From Gallibacter sp963558965 (GTDB lineage Bacteria; Bacillota; Clostridia; Peptostreptococcales; Anaerovoracaceae): 64,000 nt of DNA. A program made the translations under genes and the position numbers. A model generated the notes under the pieces. The model had not been told where the DNA came from. It did not search any database and worked only from the letters and a program-made list of their open reading frames with translations. The DNA lies in NCBI GenBank assembly GCA_963558965.1, contig CAUWIT010000006.1, positions 1-64,000 of the forward strand. Reading direction: 5' to 3'. Positions 35,261 through 44,037 of the stretch are shown here, piece after piece. Position 1 is the stretch's first letter. Each line of letters begins with the position of its first letter.

Positions 35261-36323
35261 TTATTTAAATTGATTAATTGTTATATTGCTATGTGACCAT
35301 AAATTGAATTTAGTCAAACTATTAGTAAATGTTCCCTTTGCTTCTTTATTATTTACTAAATCACAATTCAATATATTATTACTACTTGTAGCTCCACTAC
35401 TAGCTACCACTTTAGTTAGATCATATCTTGATGTATCTACTTCTGTTACTTTGTATGTGCCAGCAATTAAATTATCAAATGTAACTGATTTAGTATAGTA
35501 ATCACCATTTACATCATTTTTTGTTAATTCAACTGCTTCATAGTATTCATGAGTATTACCATTAAGATCTTTTCCTTCGCATTTAAAGATTCCAACTGGA
35601 TTTCCATAAGCTGATTTTAAATCATTTTTATGTACTTTTTTAGTTACAGTAATTTTATTATCAGTTGTAGGTTTAAATGTAACATGGATCTTATGGTGAT
35701 CGTAAATATCTTTAAATAAATAACTGGTTTTATATGACGATACATTAACTTTTTTACCATCTACTGTTATCGTATCAATTTTATAACCAGCTTTAGGCTT
35801 ATATGATATTGTTTTGTCACTTCCACCTACAACATTATCCATACTACCTGTAATTGTTCCATTCCCATCTGTTGAAGTTATAATTTTAAATCTTATTTCT
35901 GTTAATACTTCATTTGAGTTTTTGGTGCTTTCCTCTCTTATACCTGCTTTACTTGTTAGGCTTGCTTTATTTTTAACTTCTACTTTACCACCATTATTAT
36001 CTAGTGTACTAAAATCAAAGTTACTATCTGCAATACAAGTTAGTTCTAAATTATATGACTTATAATAAAAGCTACTACTTTTTGGTTTTACGACTTTGGC
36101 AGTAAAAGTCTGTCCATCTATAGTTGCATCAAATAGGTTTGTAACATTCAACCCTGCATCATTTGTGACCTTAAATGATTTATACTTTATTCCTTTAGGC
36201 AGAATATCTTTTATTTTAAAAGTTTCATATCTAAAATCAACTGGCTGCTGTAAGACATAAGGCTAAAGCACCAACTACTGCAACTTTCTTCTTGTTTTTC
36301 TTTAAAGTTTCCATTATTTTCAT
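35261..36323 (-). pseudogene. Fimbrial/isopeptide-domain surface protein, N-terminus deleted
   Basis: ATG 36323 (RBS AAGGAG) opens a good signal peptide, KKVAVVGALALCLTAAS, but stops at once. One frame over, the sequence continues as DFRYETFKIKDILPKGIKYK, a typical isopeptide-forming fimbrial domain, followed by NVTNLFDATIDGQ, a bacterial-repeat domain (TITGSMDNVVGGSDKTI) and a Cna-B-like domain (TVTKKVHKNDLKSAYG, LIAGTYKVTEVD). There is no sortase motif at the C-terminus. A deletion after the signal peptide probably removed the N-terminal domains and shifted the frame. Confidence 0.7.
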
Positions 36324-36444
36324 TTTTTCTTCTCCTTCTTAAAATATTTTACATCTATAGATTGTCAATTTACATAAGCCTTAATTCTAGTCAATTCAAT
36401 AAAAAAAGAAATTAAAACAAATTAATCACCTTCTTTTGAATACT

Positions 36445-36472
36445 AAAAAAGAAGCTATCAAAAGCTCCTTTT
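36445..36472 (-). terminator. Possible terminator in the leader of the fimbrial remnant
   Basis: AAGGAGCT folds with AGCTTCTT and is followed by TTTTAG on the minus strand, about 120 bases before ATG 36323. Confidence 0.55.
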
Positions 36473-36513
36473 AATTTGTTATAATCACTTTAAAATAATT
36501 TATACTTTACATC

Positions 36514-36540
36514 AACTTCTGCTCAATTTGAGCAGAAGTT
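36514..36540 (-). repeat. Palindromic module, copy 7 of 15
   Basis: Full palindrome downstream of the 159-aa OB-fold gene. Confidence 0.95.
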
Positions 36541-36558
36541 CTTTACTTTGCTAAAGTA

Positions 36559-37038
36559 TTATCTTTCAGCATCTTTATCTTTACTTTTTAATTTGATTGA
36601 TTCTTTGAAATTATCTACAACTTCTCTATCTACTTCAAGTAAACTAGCTTCTTTTGATATATAAATACTATCAATTTTTCCTTCGTTATAGTCTTTCATC
36701 ATATTGTCAAATTGATTATATAATTCTATAATTTGTTCTTTATCTGTAATAAGTCTTTCACAAGTTAAAGTTTCTTTTATTTCACGATACTCTTTACCAT
36801 TCTTATTAATTATCTTATTTGTTTCTTTACCTTGTTTTAGACAAGATGATAAAATAATTGTATTTTTAGGAATCTCATTAATCTTTCTTGCATTTTCACC
36901 CCAAGCAGTAATATTTTTTAGTATTTTATTTTCTAGTACTGCATAGTCTATTACATTTGCTTTTTCTCCAGTTTGAAGTGTTACTTCTTTTAAATCTCCC
37001 TTGTAAGCCAACTTACCTGATATAAATTCTCTTCTCAT
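36559..37038 (-). CDS. SSB-like OB-fold protein with tail-like end
   Basis: This 159-aa protein is a short paralogue of the 300-aa protein at 9655 over its first 80-90 residues (MRREFISGKLAYKGDLKEV, ITAWGENARKINEIPK). The last third contains SLLEVDREVVDNF and ends KSKDKDAER, a diverged and stretched form of the shared tail. RBS AAAGGAGAAAG, and the ATG lies 19 bases after palindromic module 8. Single-strand binding is inferred from the OB-like pattern. Confidence 0.55.
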   Translation of the reverse strand: MRREFISGKLAYKGDLKEVTLQTGEKANVIDYAVLENKILKNITAWGENARKINEIPKNTIILSSCLKQGKETNKIINKNGKEYREIKETLTCERLITDKEQIIELYNQFDNMMKDYNEGKIDSIYISKEASLLEVDREVVDNFKESIKLKSKDKDAER

Positions 37039-37056
37039 TTCTTTCTCCTTTTCATC

Positions 37057-37083
37057 AACTTCTGCTCAATTTGAGCAGAAGCA
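37057..37083 (-). repeat. Palindromic module, copy 8 of 15
   Basis: Palindrome with two changed end bases (GAAGC), 19 bases before ATG 37038 and next to a tail-coding gene end. Confidence 0.9.
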
Positions 37084-37101
37084 CTTTATTTTACCAAAGT
37101 A

Positions 37102-37689
37102 CTATCTTTCGTATTCTTTCTCTTTGTTTGTTGTTGGTGCTTTTTCTAGCAAGCTTTCTTTCGTTTTTTCTTTATACACTTCTAGAATTTTAAAGCCATT
37201 TGCATTTATGCTCTTTTTTATGTTTTCATTATTAGGATAAAACCAATTCTTTCTTATTACTCCTTCACTTTCTACTTTTGTAGCTTTTGGGTGTCTACGA
37301 CTACCACTCCATACTAAATATTGACATCTACATTTAATTTCTTGATTTTCTTTTTCATCTAATTGCATTTGTTTCTCTTTTTCATTATAGCTATCTATCA
37401 TTTCCATAATTGTTTGATCGTCAAGAGTTTCAACTTTATCGTAATTGAAAGAATAAAACTTAGTCTTGTTGTAATGAATACTAGTATGATGCCAACTATC
37501 ATACTCTAATAATTCTTCTTTCATTAATTTTAAAGGCATTTTTTTTAATAATTTAATGTCACAATTTAATTCACATTCTTCGATACATTCTAGCATAGCT
37601 TGTTTTGTCCATTTGCTAAGTGGTTTTGCCCCTTCCTCATAAGCAGTAACAGCATTATTACTCATCGAAAAACCATTATATCCAGCCAT
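37102..37689 (-). CDS. Unknown cargo protein with shared tail
   Basis: ATG 37689 with AGGAGAAA upstream is a better start than 37737, giving 195 aa. The N-terminus MAGYNGFSMSNNAVTAYEEG, then KPLSKWTKQ, resembles small phage and element proteins of unknown role. It contains a CRCQYLVWSGSRRHP segment and ends SLLEKAPTTNKEKEYER. Palindromic module 9 lies 27 bases before the start and module 8 after the stop. Confidence 0.6.
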   Translation of the reverse strand: MAGYNGFSMSNNAVTAYEEGAKPLSKWTKQAMLECIEECELNCDIKLLKKMPLKLMKEELLEYDSWHHTSIHYNKTKFYSFNYDKVETLDDQTIMEMIDSYNEKEKQMQLDEKENQEIKCRCQYLVWSGSRRHPKATKVESEGVIRKNWFYPNNENIKKSINANGFKILEVYKEKTKESLLEKAPTTNKEKEYER

Positions 37690-37715
37690 AGTTTTTTCTC
37701 CTAAAATTAAAATAG

Positions 37716-37742
37716 AACTTCTGCTCAATTTGAGCAAAAGTT
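37716..37742 (-). repeat. Palindromic module, copy 9 of 15
   Basis: Palindrome with one change (GAGCAAAAG), followed on the right by CTTTACTTTACTAAAGT but no tail-coding sequence. A TGCCACTT/AAGTGGCA inverted repeat lies just to the right (about 37770-37811). Confidence 0.9.
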
Positions 37743-37842
37743 CTTTACTTTACTAAAGTTTAATTAAAATTGCCACTTACACCTTATATGAAATAGATAC
37801 AAGTGGCATATACAAAAAATAAATTATAGGTAGTTCATAGTA

Positions 37843-38571
37843 TTAGATACTTTCTTTTATCATTTCTTTTTCTTGCTCAGTTAAATCTTTAATCTTATTA
37901 TTTACATAATCATAAACAACTGATTCACCTGAGTCTTTAGTCCTACTATAGTAGATCATTAAAATAGTTGCTATTTTTTCTTGTGATAATGGATTGTTAT
38001 CCTTTAATAAGCAACCAATATTTTCGCTATAAAACGGACATTCATTACTACAATCCAATACTCCATCTTCATTAGGAACAGTAAATTCCTCACAAAGTTG
38101 AGCAAATTTTAATAATACTTCTTTTAAAAAGTCTTTCTTTTCATTAAATTCATAATTTTCCTTATTCTTAATTCTTTTTTCTATAGCTCTTTCTATTTTA
38201 GGGTTTTTAATTGTTCCTTTTACTACTTCTTCATTTTCTATTTCTTCCTCTTTAGGTGCTTCATTATTACTCATATCATTTTGAGTTGTAACAGGTTCTT
38301 CACTATACATTCTTTCTTGTTTTTTTCTTGTAGTTATTTCTTGTTTTACACAATTAAAGAAAGTGTTATTTGGATCTACAAATTGGTCATTCACAAACAC
38401 ATTTGGCTGATGAATAATATCATTTGCTATAGTAAATAACTTTTGATTTGTAATATTAGGATCTAATTTCATTATAGTAGCATATTCTTCATCACTTAAA
38501 TAAAACTTATCATGAAGAAAATGATATTTTCCTTCTTTTTTATAAATCATTTCATTATTAGTATTTTCCAT
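37843..38571 (-). CDS. Unknown acidic protein
   Basis: This 242-aa acidic protein has a central charged linker and a C-terminal part with CSNECPFYSENIGCLLKD, a possible metal site. It has no shared tail and no recognised family. It has RBS GAGGAG, and a leader terminator ends 23 bases before the ATG. Confidence 0.5.
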   Translation of the reverse strand: MENTNNEMIYKKEGKYHFLHDKFYLSDEEYATIMKLDPNITNQKLFTIANDIIHQPNVFVNDQFVDPNNTFFNCVKQEITTRKKQERMYSEEPVTTQNDMSNNEAPKEEEIENEEVVKGTIKNPKIERAIEKRIKNKENYEFNEKKDFLKEVLLKFAQLCEEFTVPNEDGVLDCSNECPFYSENIGCLLKDNNPLSQEKIATILMIYYSRTKDSGESVVYDYVNNKIKDLTEQEKEMIKESI

Positions 38572-38594
38572 TTAATTTTCTCCTCGTATTCCAT

Positions 38595-38631
38595 AAAAAA
38601 GAGTAGCTAGATTTTCTCTAACTACTCTTTT
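38595..38631 (-). terminator. GCAGTTAGA-type leader terminator
   Basis: AGAGTAGTTAGA pairs with TCTAGCTACTCT over GAAAA, followed by TTTTTAT, on the minus strand. It ends 23 bases before ATG 38571. Confidence 0.85.
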
Positions 38632-38649
38632 ATCTATTAATATACTTTT

Positions 38650-38712
38650 TTCATTTTATATGTTATCACACTTTTTTATGTTATTTAGTATAATTTTTTC
38701 ACTTTGCACTTT
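38650..38712 (-). repeat. Conserved intergenic element, copy 2 of 4 (possible promoter)
   Basis: TTTAGTATAATTTTTTCAC then TTTGCACTTTTT, matching 20350-20410. It lies between palindromic module 10 and the leader terminator at 38595. Confidence 0.6.
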
Positions 38713-38720
38713 TTTAAATC

Positions 38721-38747
38721 AACTTCTGCTCAATTTGAGCAGAAGTA
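38721..38747 (-). repeat. Palindromic module, copy 10 of 15
   Basis: Palindrome with last base A, inside a block nearly identical to 20345-20525. Confidence 0.9.
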
Positions 38748-38765
38748 CTTTATTTTACTAAAGTA

Positions 38766-39033
38766 TTATCTTTCGTATTCTTTCTCTTTGCTTGTTGTTG
38801 GTGCTTTTTCTAGCAAGCTTTCTTTCGATATTAGTTCTTTTGTTTCTAAATTAATTGTCTTTTTACTAACATCTTCATATAGTTCAAAAAACATATTTAG
38901 ATAATTCTTTAATTTTCTCTTTTTCTTTTTCATCTAAAACTAATTTTAAAGATTCCATTGCAGTATGTGTAGCATATGCTCTTTCTCTTTTAATAAGCAT
39001 ATTTTCAATTTCTTTATATTCTTCTTTATACAT
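38766..39033 (-). pseudogene. Small tagged cargo gene frameshifted at a T6 run
   Basis: ATG 39033 opens a 49-aa Glu/Lys-rich helix (MYKEEYKEIENMLIKRERAY) that ends at TGA right after GTT TTT. Shifting one base at this run of T gives ELYEDVSKKTINLETKEL and then SLLEKAPTTSKEKEYER with a stop at 38766. The join is probably one gene of about 87 aa. The site reads TTT TGA, so +1 slippage is thinkable, but a simple indel is more likely. Confidence 0.6.
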
Positions 39034-39037
39034 TTAT

Positions 39038-39196
39038 TTATACTCCTTTGATATTTTTTCCTTCCTCTATTAATTTATTAAAGTTAATAGATTCATTTTC
39101 GTCTTTATAGATATCCATAGGCAAAATAGCAAATAAAAAAGCACTACCTATAATTAGTGCTAATATAAAAAGCATTATAAAAATTATAAATTTCAT
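39038..39196 (-). CDS. Small membrane protein
   Basis: This 52-aa protein starts at ATG 39196 (RBS GGTGG) and has one membrane helix (FIIFIMLFILALIIGSAFLF), then an acidic tail. It fills the gap between the large adhesin and the 39033 gene. Function unknown. Confidence 0.55.
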   Translation of the reverse strand: MKFIIFIMLFILALIIGSAFLFAILPMDIYKDENESINFNKLIEEGKNIKGV

Positions 39197-39205
39197 TTTT
39201 CCACC

Positions 39206-42200
39206 TTATTTATGTTTCTTCTTCCTATCAGTCCCTAAAAATAATGTTCCAACAACTGAAGCTATAAGTAAAATAACTAGCATAGCAAGTCCAAAATTAT
39301 CGCCTGTTTTAACAAATTCCCAATGATCAAAGTCATCATCATCTGTAACAATGATTCTTCCCTCATCTGGTACATCTTTCATAACTAGTTTTTGAGTTTT
39401 CTTATCATAGCTTACAGTAAACTCTACATCTTCACCAATCTTATATCCTTTAGGTGCTTCCACTTCATGGATGATATATATTTTTCCTTCAACTAGATTA
39501 TTAACATCAATAAATTTCTTTTCAGCAGATAAAGTATCAACTACTTTTTTAGTTTCTTTATCTTTTATTTCGAATTTACCACCTGTTAAAGTTTTATTGT
39601 TCAATCCTAGTTTTTTGAACTGAACCTTCTTATCAGTCATAACGATGTGCTGAGTTTCTTTATCACTTGTAACTGTGAATTTAACTGGTTTAGCTAGAGC
39701 ATAACCATCTATTGACTCAAGCTCAATTAAAGTATATTCCATACCTTCAACTAAACTTACTTTATGAGGTGTTCCATTTGTGATCCACTCATCAACAATT
39801 TGTTTAGTTTTATTGTTTACAACTTGTAGTTTTACTCCTTTTAGACTTTCACCTTCGATATTGATTTTATCTACATCAACAACCTTATCTATCATAGTTA
39901 CTGTTTGATTAACCTTATCTTCTGTTACTGTAAAGTCTATACTATTTGAAATAGTAAATCCATCAGGTGCATAATCCTCAATCAAAGTGTATTCTTTGCC
40001 TTCAATTAAGCCTTGTACAATATGTTCAGGTTCATCTTCCTTAACAGTCCATGAATCAATAACATCACCTGTTTCTTTATCTACTACTTTAAGTTCTGCA
40101 CCAACAACATTTTCTCCGCCTATATCAGTTTTCTTAACTACTACTTGTTTGTCTTTCATAGTTACTGTTTGAAGTTTGTTATCATCTGTAACAGTAAATT
40201 CTATAGGCTTAGCATGGGCAAAACCTGTTGGAACTTTTGTTTCTGTGATTGTGTATGTTTCACCAATCTTTAAACCATTTAAGAAGTTTCTGCTCTTAGC
40301 ACTTGTTACACCTTTATCAACAATTTCCTTGCTCTTATTGTTTGTAACTGTGTATTCCATGCCACTTAGTGCGTTACCATCAACATCAGTTTTAACAAAT
40401 TCTACTTGTTTATCAACCATGCTAATAGTCTGGTTTTCTTTTTTGTCTGTAACTGTGAATTTAACTGGTTTTGCAAGTACAAATCCATCTGGAGCATAAT
40501 CTTCAATTAAAGTATATTCTTTATTTTCAACAAGTCCTTTAACAGTATGAGTTTTACTCTTCTCTACTGTCCAACTGTCAATAACTTCATTGTCTTTATT
40601 AACAACCTTTAGTTCTGCTCCAACAACAGGTTCACCTTTTTCGGAAGTTTTTTCAACAAAAACTTGTTTGTCTTTCATAGTTACTGTTTGAAGCTTACTA
40701 TCTTCTGTAACAGTAAATTCTATAGGCTTAGCATGGGCAAAACCTGTTGGAACTTTTGTTTCTGTGATTGTGTATGTTTCACCAATCTTTAAACCATTTA
40801 AGAAGTTTCTGCTCTTAGCACTTGTTACACCTTTATCAACAATTTCCTTGCTCTTATTGTTTGTAACTGTGTATTCCATGCCACTTAGTGCGTTACCATC
40901 AACATCAGTTTTAACAAATTCAACCTGCTTATCAGTCATCTTTACTGACTGATTTTCTTTATCAAAACTTACTTCAAATTTTACTGGTCTAGCAATTACA
41001 TAACCATCAGGTGCATAATCTTCAATTAAAGTATATGTTTGCCCTTCTACTAGGTTTTTAATATTATGTGCTTTATTTGTTGTTGTCCATGAATCTACAA
41101 CTTTATTATTTTTATCTATAACCTTTAATTCTGCACCTTCTATTAATTCACCTTTGCCATTCTCCTTAAATACATTAACTTGCTTATTTTTAACTGTAAC
41201 TGCTTTTATTTCTTTAATTTTATCTGATACAGTAAATTCTATGTCTTTAGCAGTAACATATCCTTCAGGTGTAGCTACTTCCTTAACTATATAAGTTTTT
41301 CCTTCTTTTAGATTAGAAATATATGCTGGCTTATCCATTGGTGATACTGTATCAACTACTTTACCATTTTCTTTATCTTTTATCTCAAAAGTAGCACCTG
41401 TAACTATATTACCATCAACATCTGTTTTAATTAAAGATACTTGCTGGTCTATCATTTTTACTGTTTGAGTTTCTTTATTTTCTGAAACAGTAAATTCAAC
41501 AGGATTTGCAAGTACATAACCCTTAGGTACTTCTTTTTCAATTAATTTATATGCTTTTCCAACTTTTAGATTTTTTATTATATGTGTTGAAGCTTCACTA
41601 GTCCATGAATCTACTACTTTGCCATCTTTATCAGTTACTTCTAATTTTGCTCCTTTTATAAAGTTGCCATTAACATCTAGCTTCTTAGCTACTACTTGCT
41701 TATTTTTTATTGATATAAGCTGCACATTATCTTTTTCGCCAGCTGTAAAAGTAACTTCTTTATTGTTTAGTACATAACCATCAGGTGCTTTTATTTCTTT
41801 AATTGTGTACTTTTCACCTTCAATTAAGTTATTTAAAAATACTCTTTCTGTAGCACTAGTTATACCTTTATCAATAACTGTGCCTTTACTATTAACAACT
41901 TCATAGTTCATACCTGATAGCTTTTTACCATCTTTATCAGTTTTCACTATTTCAGTTTGCATATCAGTCATTGATACTGTCTGATTTTTCTTTTCAGAAG
42001 TTACAGTAAAGTCAACTGATTTTGCTTTAATATATCCTTTAGGTGCTTTTACTTCAACAAGAGTATACTTTTGACCTTCGACTAGATTTTTAATTTTATG
42101 TACTGTACCTGTACTTGTCCAGCTATCTACTACCTTTCCATCTTTATCAATAACTTTAAGTTCTGCTCCTGCTACTAGTTTATTGTTAATATTAAGTTTT

Positions 42201-43879
42201 TCTGCTTCTACTTTCTTATCAATTCTTTCGGCAGTTAGTCCTACAACTGCTGTGTTCTGATTTTGATATTTTAGAGTAAAACTTCTAACTGTTTTGTCTA
42301 GTACATATCCACTTGGTGCTTTTACTTCTTGATACTTGTATGTTCCAAGTTTTAGACCTGTAACAGTTATTTGACCTTTGCTATCTGTTTTTAAAGTCTT
42401 ATTATAGTCTATAACTTTGCCTTCTGGGTCGTTTCCAACAGACCATATTTTATATTCAGCACCTGCAAGTGGAGTTTTATCTACTGCTTTTTTAGTTAGA
42501 GTAAATTTCCCTCTTGGCATTTTGTTCATAACAGTTTTAGGAACTGTTATTACTTCTTTTGAACTGTTTTCATAAGTAATTGAAAAATCTTTTACTGTTT
42601 TGTCTAATACATATCCATCTGGTGCTGCAATTTCTTGGTATTTGTAATTTCCTAGTTTTAGACCTGTTACACTGATTTCCCCTTTACTATTAGTTGTAAG
42701 GGTTTTGTTAAATCCTATAACTTTACCTTCTGGGTCATTTCCAACAGACCATATTTTGAATTTAGCACCGACAAGCGGCTGTCCATTTTCTTTAGTTTTC
42801 TTTAAAATAAAGTGTCCTCTAGGTAATTTATTTTCAAATGACACTTTTGTTGTTTTGTTTGCTTTTACTGTTACAGTTTTTGGTGTCTTATCAAGCAAAT
42901 ATGGACTAGGTACATATGTTTCTTTTACATAATATGTACCAGGTTTTAGATTGCTAAATAGAATTTGACCTTTACTATTTGTTGTAGAAGTTTTATTTAC
43001 TGTGCCACTAGTGTTCTTGATATTAAACTTTGCACCTTTTATATATTTTTCACTTTCACTTTTCTTTGTTATCTGTGCTTTTCCATATTTATTTACCTTT
43101 ACTGTAATCTTTGCATAGTTAGGATCTATAAATCCAACATGACCTACATCTTGACTTGATGGGTGATAAAAATATCTATTATCACTTACCATATTTTTAT
43201 CTGGTAATCTCAAGTTTAATGTGAATTCATTAGGTGCTTTTACACTTGCTTTTAAAATAAGCTTATTGCCACTAATACTTGCCGTAATACCATCAGGAAC
43301 ATTTACAAGTTTATATCCTTTACTTAAAACTTTATTTGTATCTGTTAATGTAACACTTTCTCCAACACTTACTGTAACATTTTTTTTGTTAAATGATGGC
43401 TTCGTAGTAATTAATTTATCTAAATCTTTTAAGCCTGCTCTAATATCAGCAAATTTCTTTTTGTAGTTAGGAATATTAGTAGTAGGAGACCAATCAACTT
43501 TTTTCCCTTTAGCTTCATTAATCGTATTCCATAAAAACACTTGTGTTGCCGCAAAATCTGCTTTAGTATTATTGTCTTTGTTATATCCTACATGTGCAAT
43601 TCTTACAAGTTTCTTCCATAAAGAAGCTGAATACTTTGGTTTTTTTTGACTGTATCCTTTTATTGTAGTTACTGAAGCACCTGGTTCAACACAAAATGCT
43701 CTTTCTCCATTAATTACTTTAATATCTAAAGGATTTGTGGTTTTATGCACCCAATATCCTGTTACTATATGTTTTCCCCATTTTACATTAGCAGCAAAAA
43801 CTTCACTCACTGGTACAACTAAAGTGGAGAATATCATAATAAATGCCATAAATAGAGCTATTATTTTATTTTTTTTCAT
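39206..43879 (-). CDS. Large thioester-domain, Cna-B repeat surface adhesin
   Basis: This 1557-aa protein has a signal peptide ending EVFAA (about residue 30). A thioester domain follows, with FCVEPGA (Cys63) and TQVFLW (Gln113), the residues that form the reactive Cys-Gln bond used to attach covalently to host surfaces. About 13-14 Cna-B-type beta-sandwich repeats follow, most with a K-x-D start and E-x-x-(A/V)-P-x-G-Y. The C-terminus is FVKTGDN, a membrane helix and KKKHK, a sortase-type anchor with a non-standard motif lacking the proline. Two 173-aa segments are nearly identical at DNA level. No cargo tail. It gives the cell an adhesive surface, perhaps aiding mating contact. Confidence 0.9.
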   Translation of the reverse strand: MKKNKIIALFMAFIMIFSTLVVPVSEVFAANVKWGKHIVTGYWVHKTTNPLDIKVINGERAFCVEPGASVTTIKGYSQKKPKYSASLWKKLVRIAHVGYNKDNNTKADFAATQVFLWNTINEAKGKKVDWSPTTNIPNYKKKFADIRAGLKDLDKLITTKPSFNKKNVTVSVGESVTLTDTNKVLSKGYKLVNVPDGITASISGNKLILKASVKAPNEFTLNLRLPDKNMVSDNRYFYHPSSQDVGHVGFIDPNYAKITVKVNKYGKAQITKKSESEKYIKGAKFNIKNTSGTVNKTSTTNSKGQILFSNLKPGTYYVKETYVPSPYLLDKTPKTVTVKANKTTKVSFENKLPRGHFILKKTKENGQPLVGAKFKIWSVGNDPEGKVIGFNKTLTTNSKGEISVTGLKLGNYKYQEIAAPDGYVLDKTVKDFSITYENSSKEVITVPKTVMNKMPRGKFTLTKKAVDKTPLAGAEYKIWSVGNDPEGKVIDYNKTLKTDSKGQITVTGLKLGTYKYQEVKAPSGYVLDKTVRSFTLKYQNQNTAVVGLTAERIDKKVEAEKLNINNKLVAGAELKVIDKDGKVVDSWTSTGTVHKIKNLVEGQKYTLVEVKAPKGYIKAKSVDFTVTSEKKNQTVSMTDMQTEIVKTDKDGKKLSGMNYEVVNSKGTVIDKGITSATERVFLNNLIEGEKYTIKEIKAPDGYVLNNKEVTFTAGEKDNVQLISIKNKQVVAKKLDVNGNFIKGAKLEVTDKDGKVVDSWTSEASTHIIKNLKVGKAYKLIEKEVPKGYVLANPVEFTVSENKETQTVKMIDQQVSLIKTDVDGNIVTGATFEIKDKENGKVVDTVSPMDKPAYISNLKEGKTYIVKEVATPEGYVTAKDIEFTVSDKIKEIKAVTVKNKQVNVFKENGKGELIEGAELKVIDKNNKVVDSWTTTNKAHNIKNLVEGQTYTLIEDYAPDGYVIARPVKFEVSFDKENQSVKMTDKQVEFVKTDVDGNALSGMEYTVTNNKSKEIVDKGVTSAKSRNFLNGLKIGETYTITETKVPTGFAHAKPIEFTVTEDSKLQTVTMKDKQVFVEKTSEKGEPVVGAELKVVNKDNEVIDSWTVEKSKTHTVKGLVENKEYTLIEDYAPDGFVLAKPVKFTVTDKKENQTISMVDKQVEFVKTDVDGNALSGMEYTVTNNKSKEIVDKGVTSAKSRNFLNGLKIGETYTITETKVPTGFAHAKPIEFTVTDDNKLQTVTMKDKQVVVKKTDIGGENVVGAELKVVDKETGDVIDSWTVKEDEPEHIVQGLIEGKEYTLIEDYAPDGFTISNSIDFTVTEDKVNQTVTMIDKVVDVDKINIEGESLKGVKLQVVNNKTKQIVDEWITNGTPHKVSLVEGMEYTLIELESIDGYALAKPVKFTVTSDKETQHIVMTDKKVQFKKLGLNNKTLTGGKFEIKDKETKKVVDTLSAEKKFIDVNNLVEGKIYIIHEVEAPKGYKIGEDVEFTVSYDKKTQKLVMKDVPDEGRIIVTDDDDFDHWEFVKTGDNFGLAMLVILLIASVVGTLFLGTDRKKKHK
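40172..40921 (-). repeat. Recent internal duplication in the adhesin (519-bp period)
   Basis: About 230 bases at 40172-40412 are nearly identical to 40691-40921. The offset of 519 bases equals 173 codons, or two Cna-B domains. The identity extends to silent positions, so the duplication or conversion is recent. Confidence 0.8.
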
Positions 43880-43973
43880 ATTATTTTATCTCCTTTTATT
43901 TTAATTATATTTTTTGTGTACTCTAGCTAAGGTTTATCTCTTATCATATTTATCCTCCTTTTTATTACTATAC

Positions 43974-44017
43974 TAAAAAAGCAGTTAGATTAACTTTTAT
44001 ATCTAACTGCTTTTTTT
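43974..44017 (-). terminator. GCAGTTAGA-type terminator before the adhesin
   Basis: GCAGTTAGAT pairs with ATCTAACTGC and has A and T runs on both sides. It lies after the 44038 stop and 95 bases before ATG 43879. Confidence 0.85.
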
Positions 44018-44037
44018 TGCATAAAAATTTATTACCA

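Noticed and set aside
40176..40499. Plus-strand frames inside the adhesin gene
   Set aside because: They are antisense shadows of the Cna-B repeats, open only because of codon bias.
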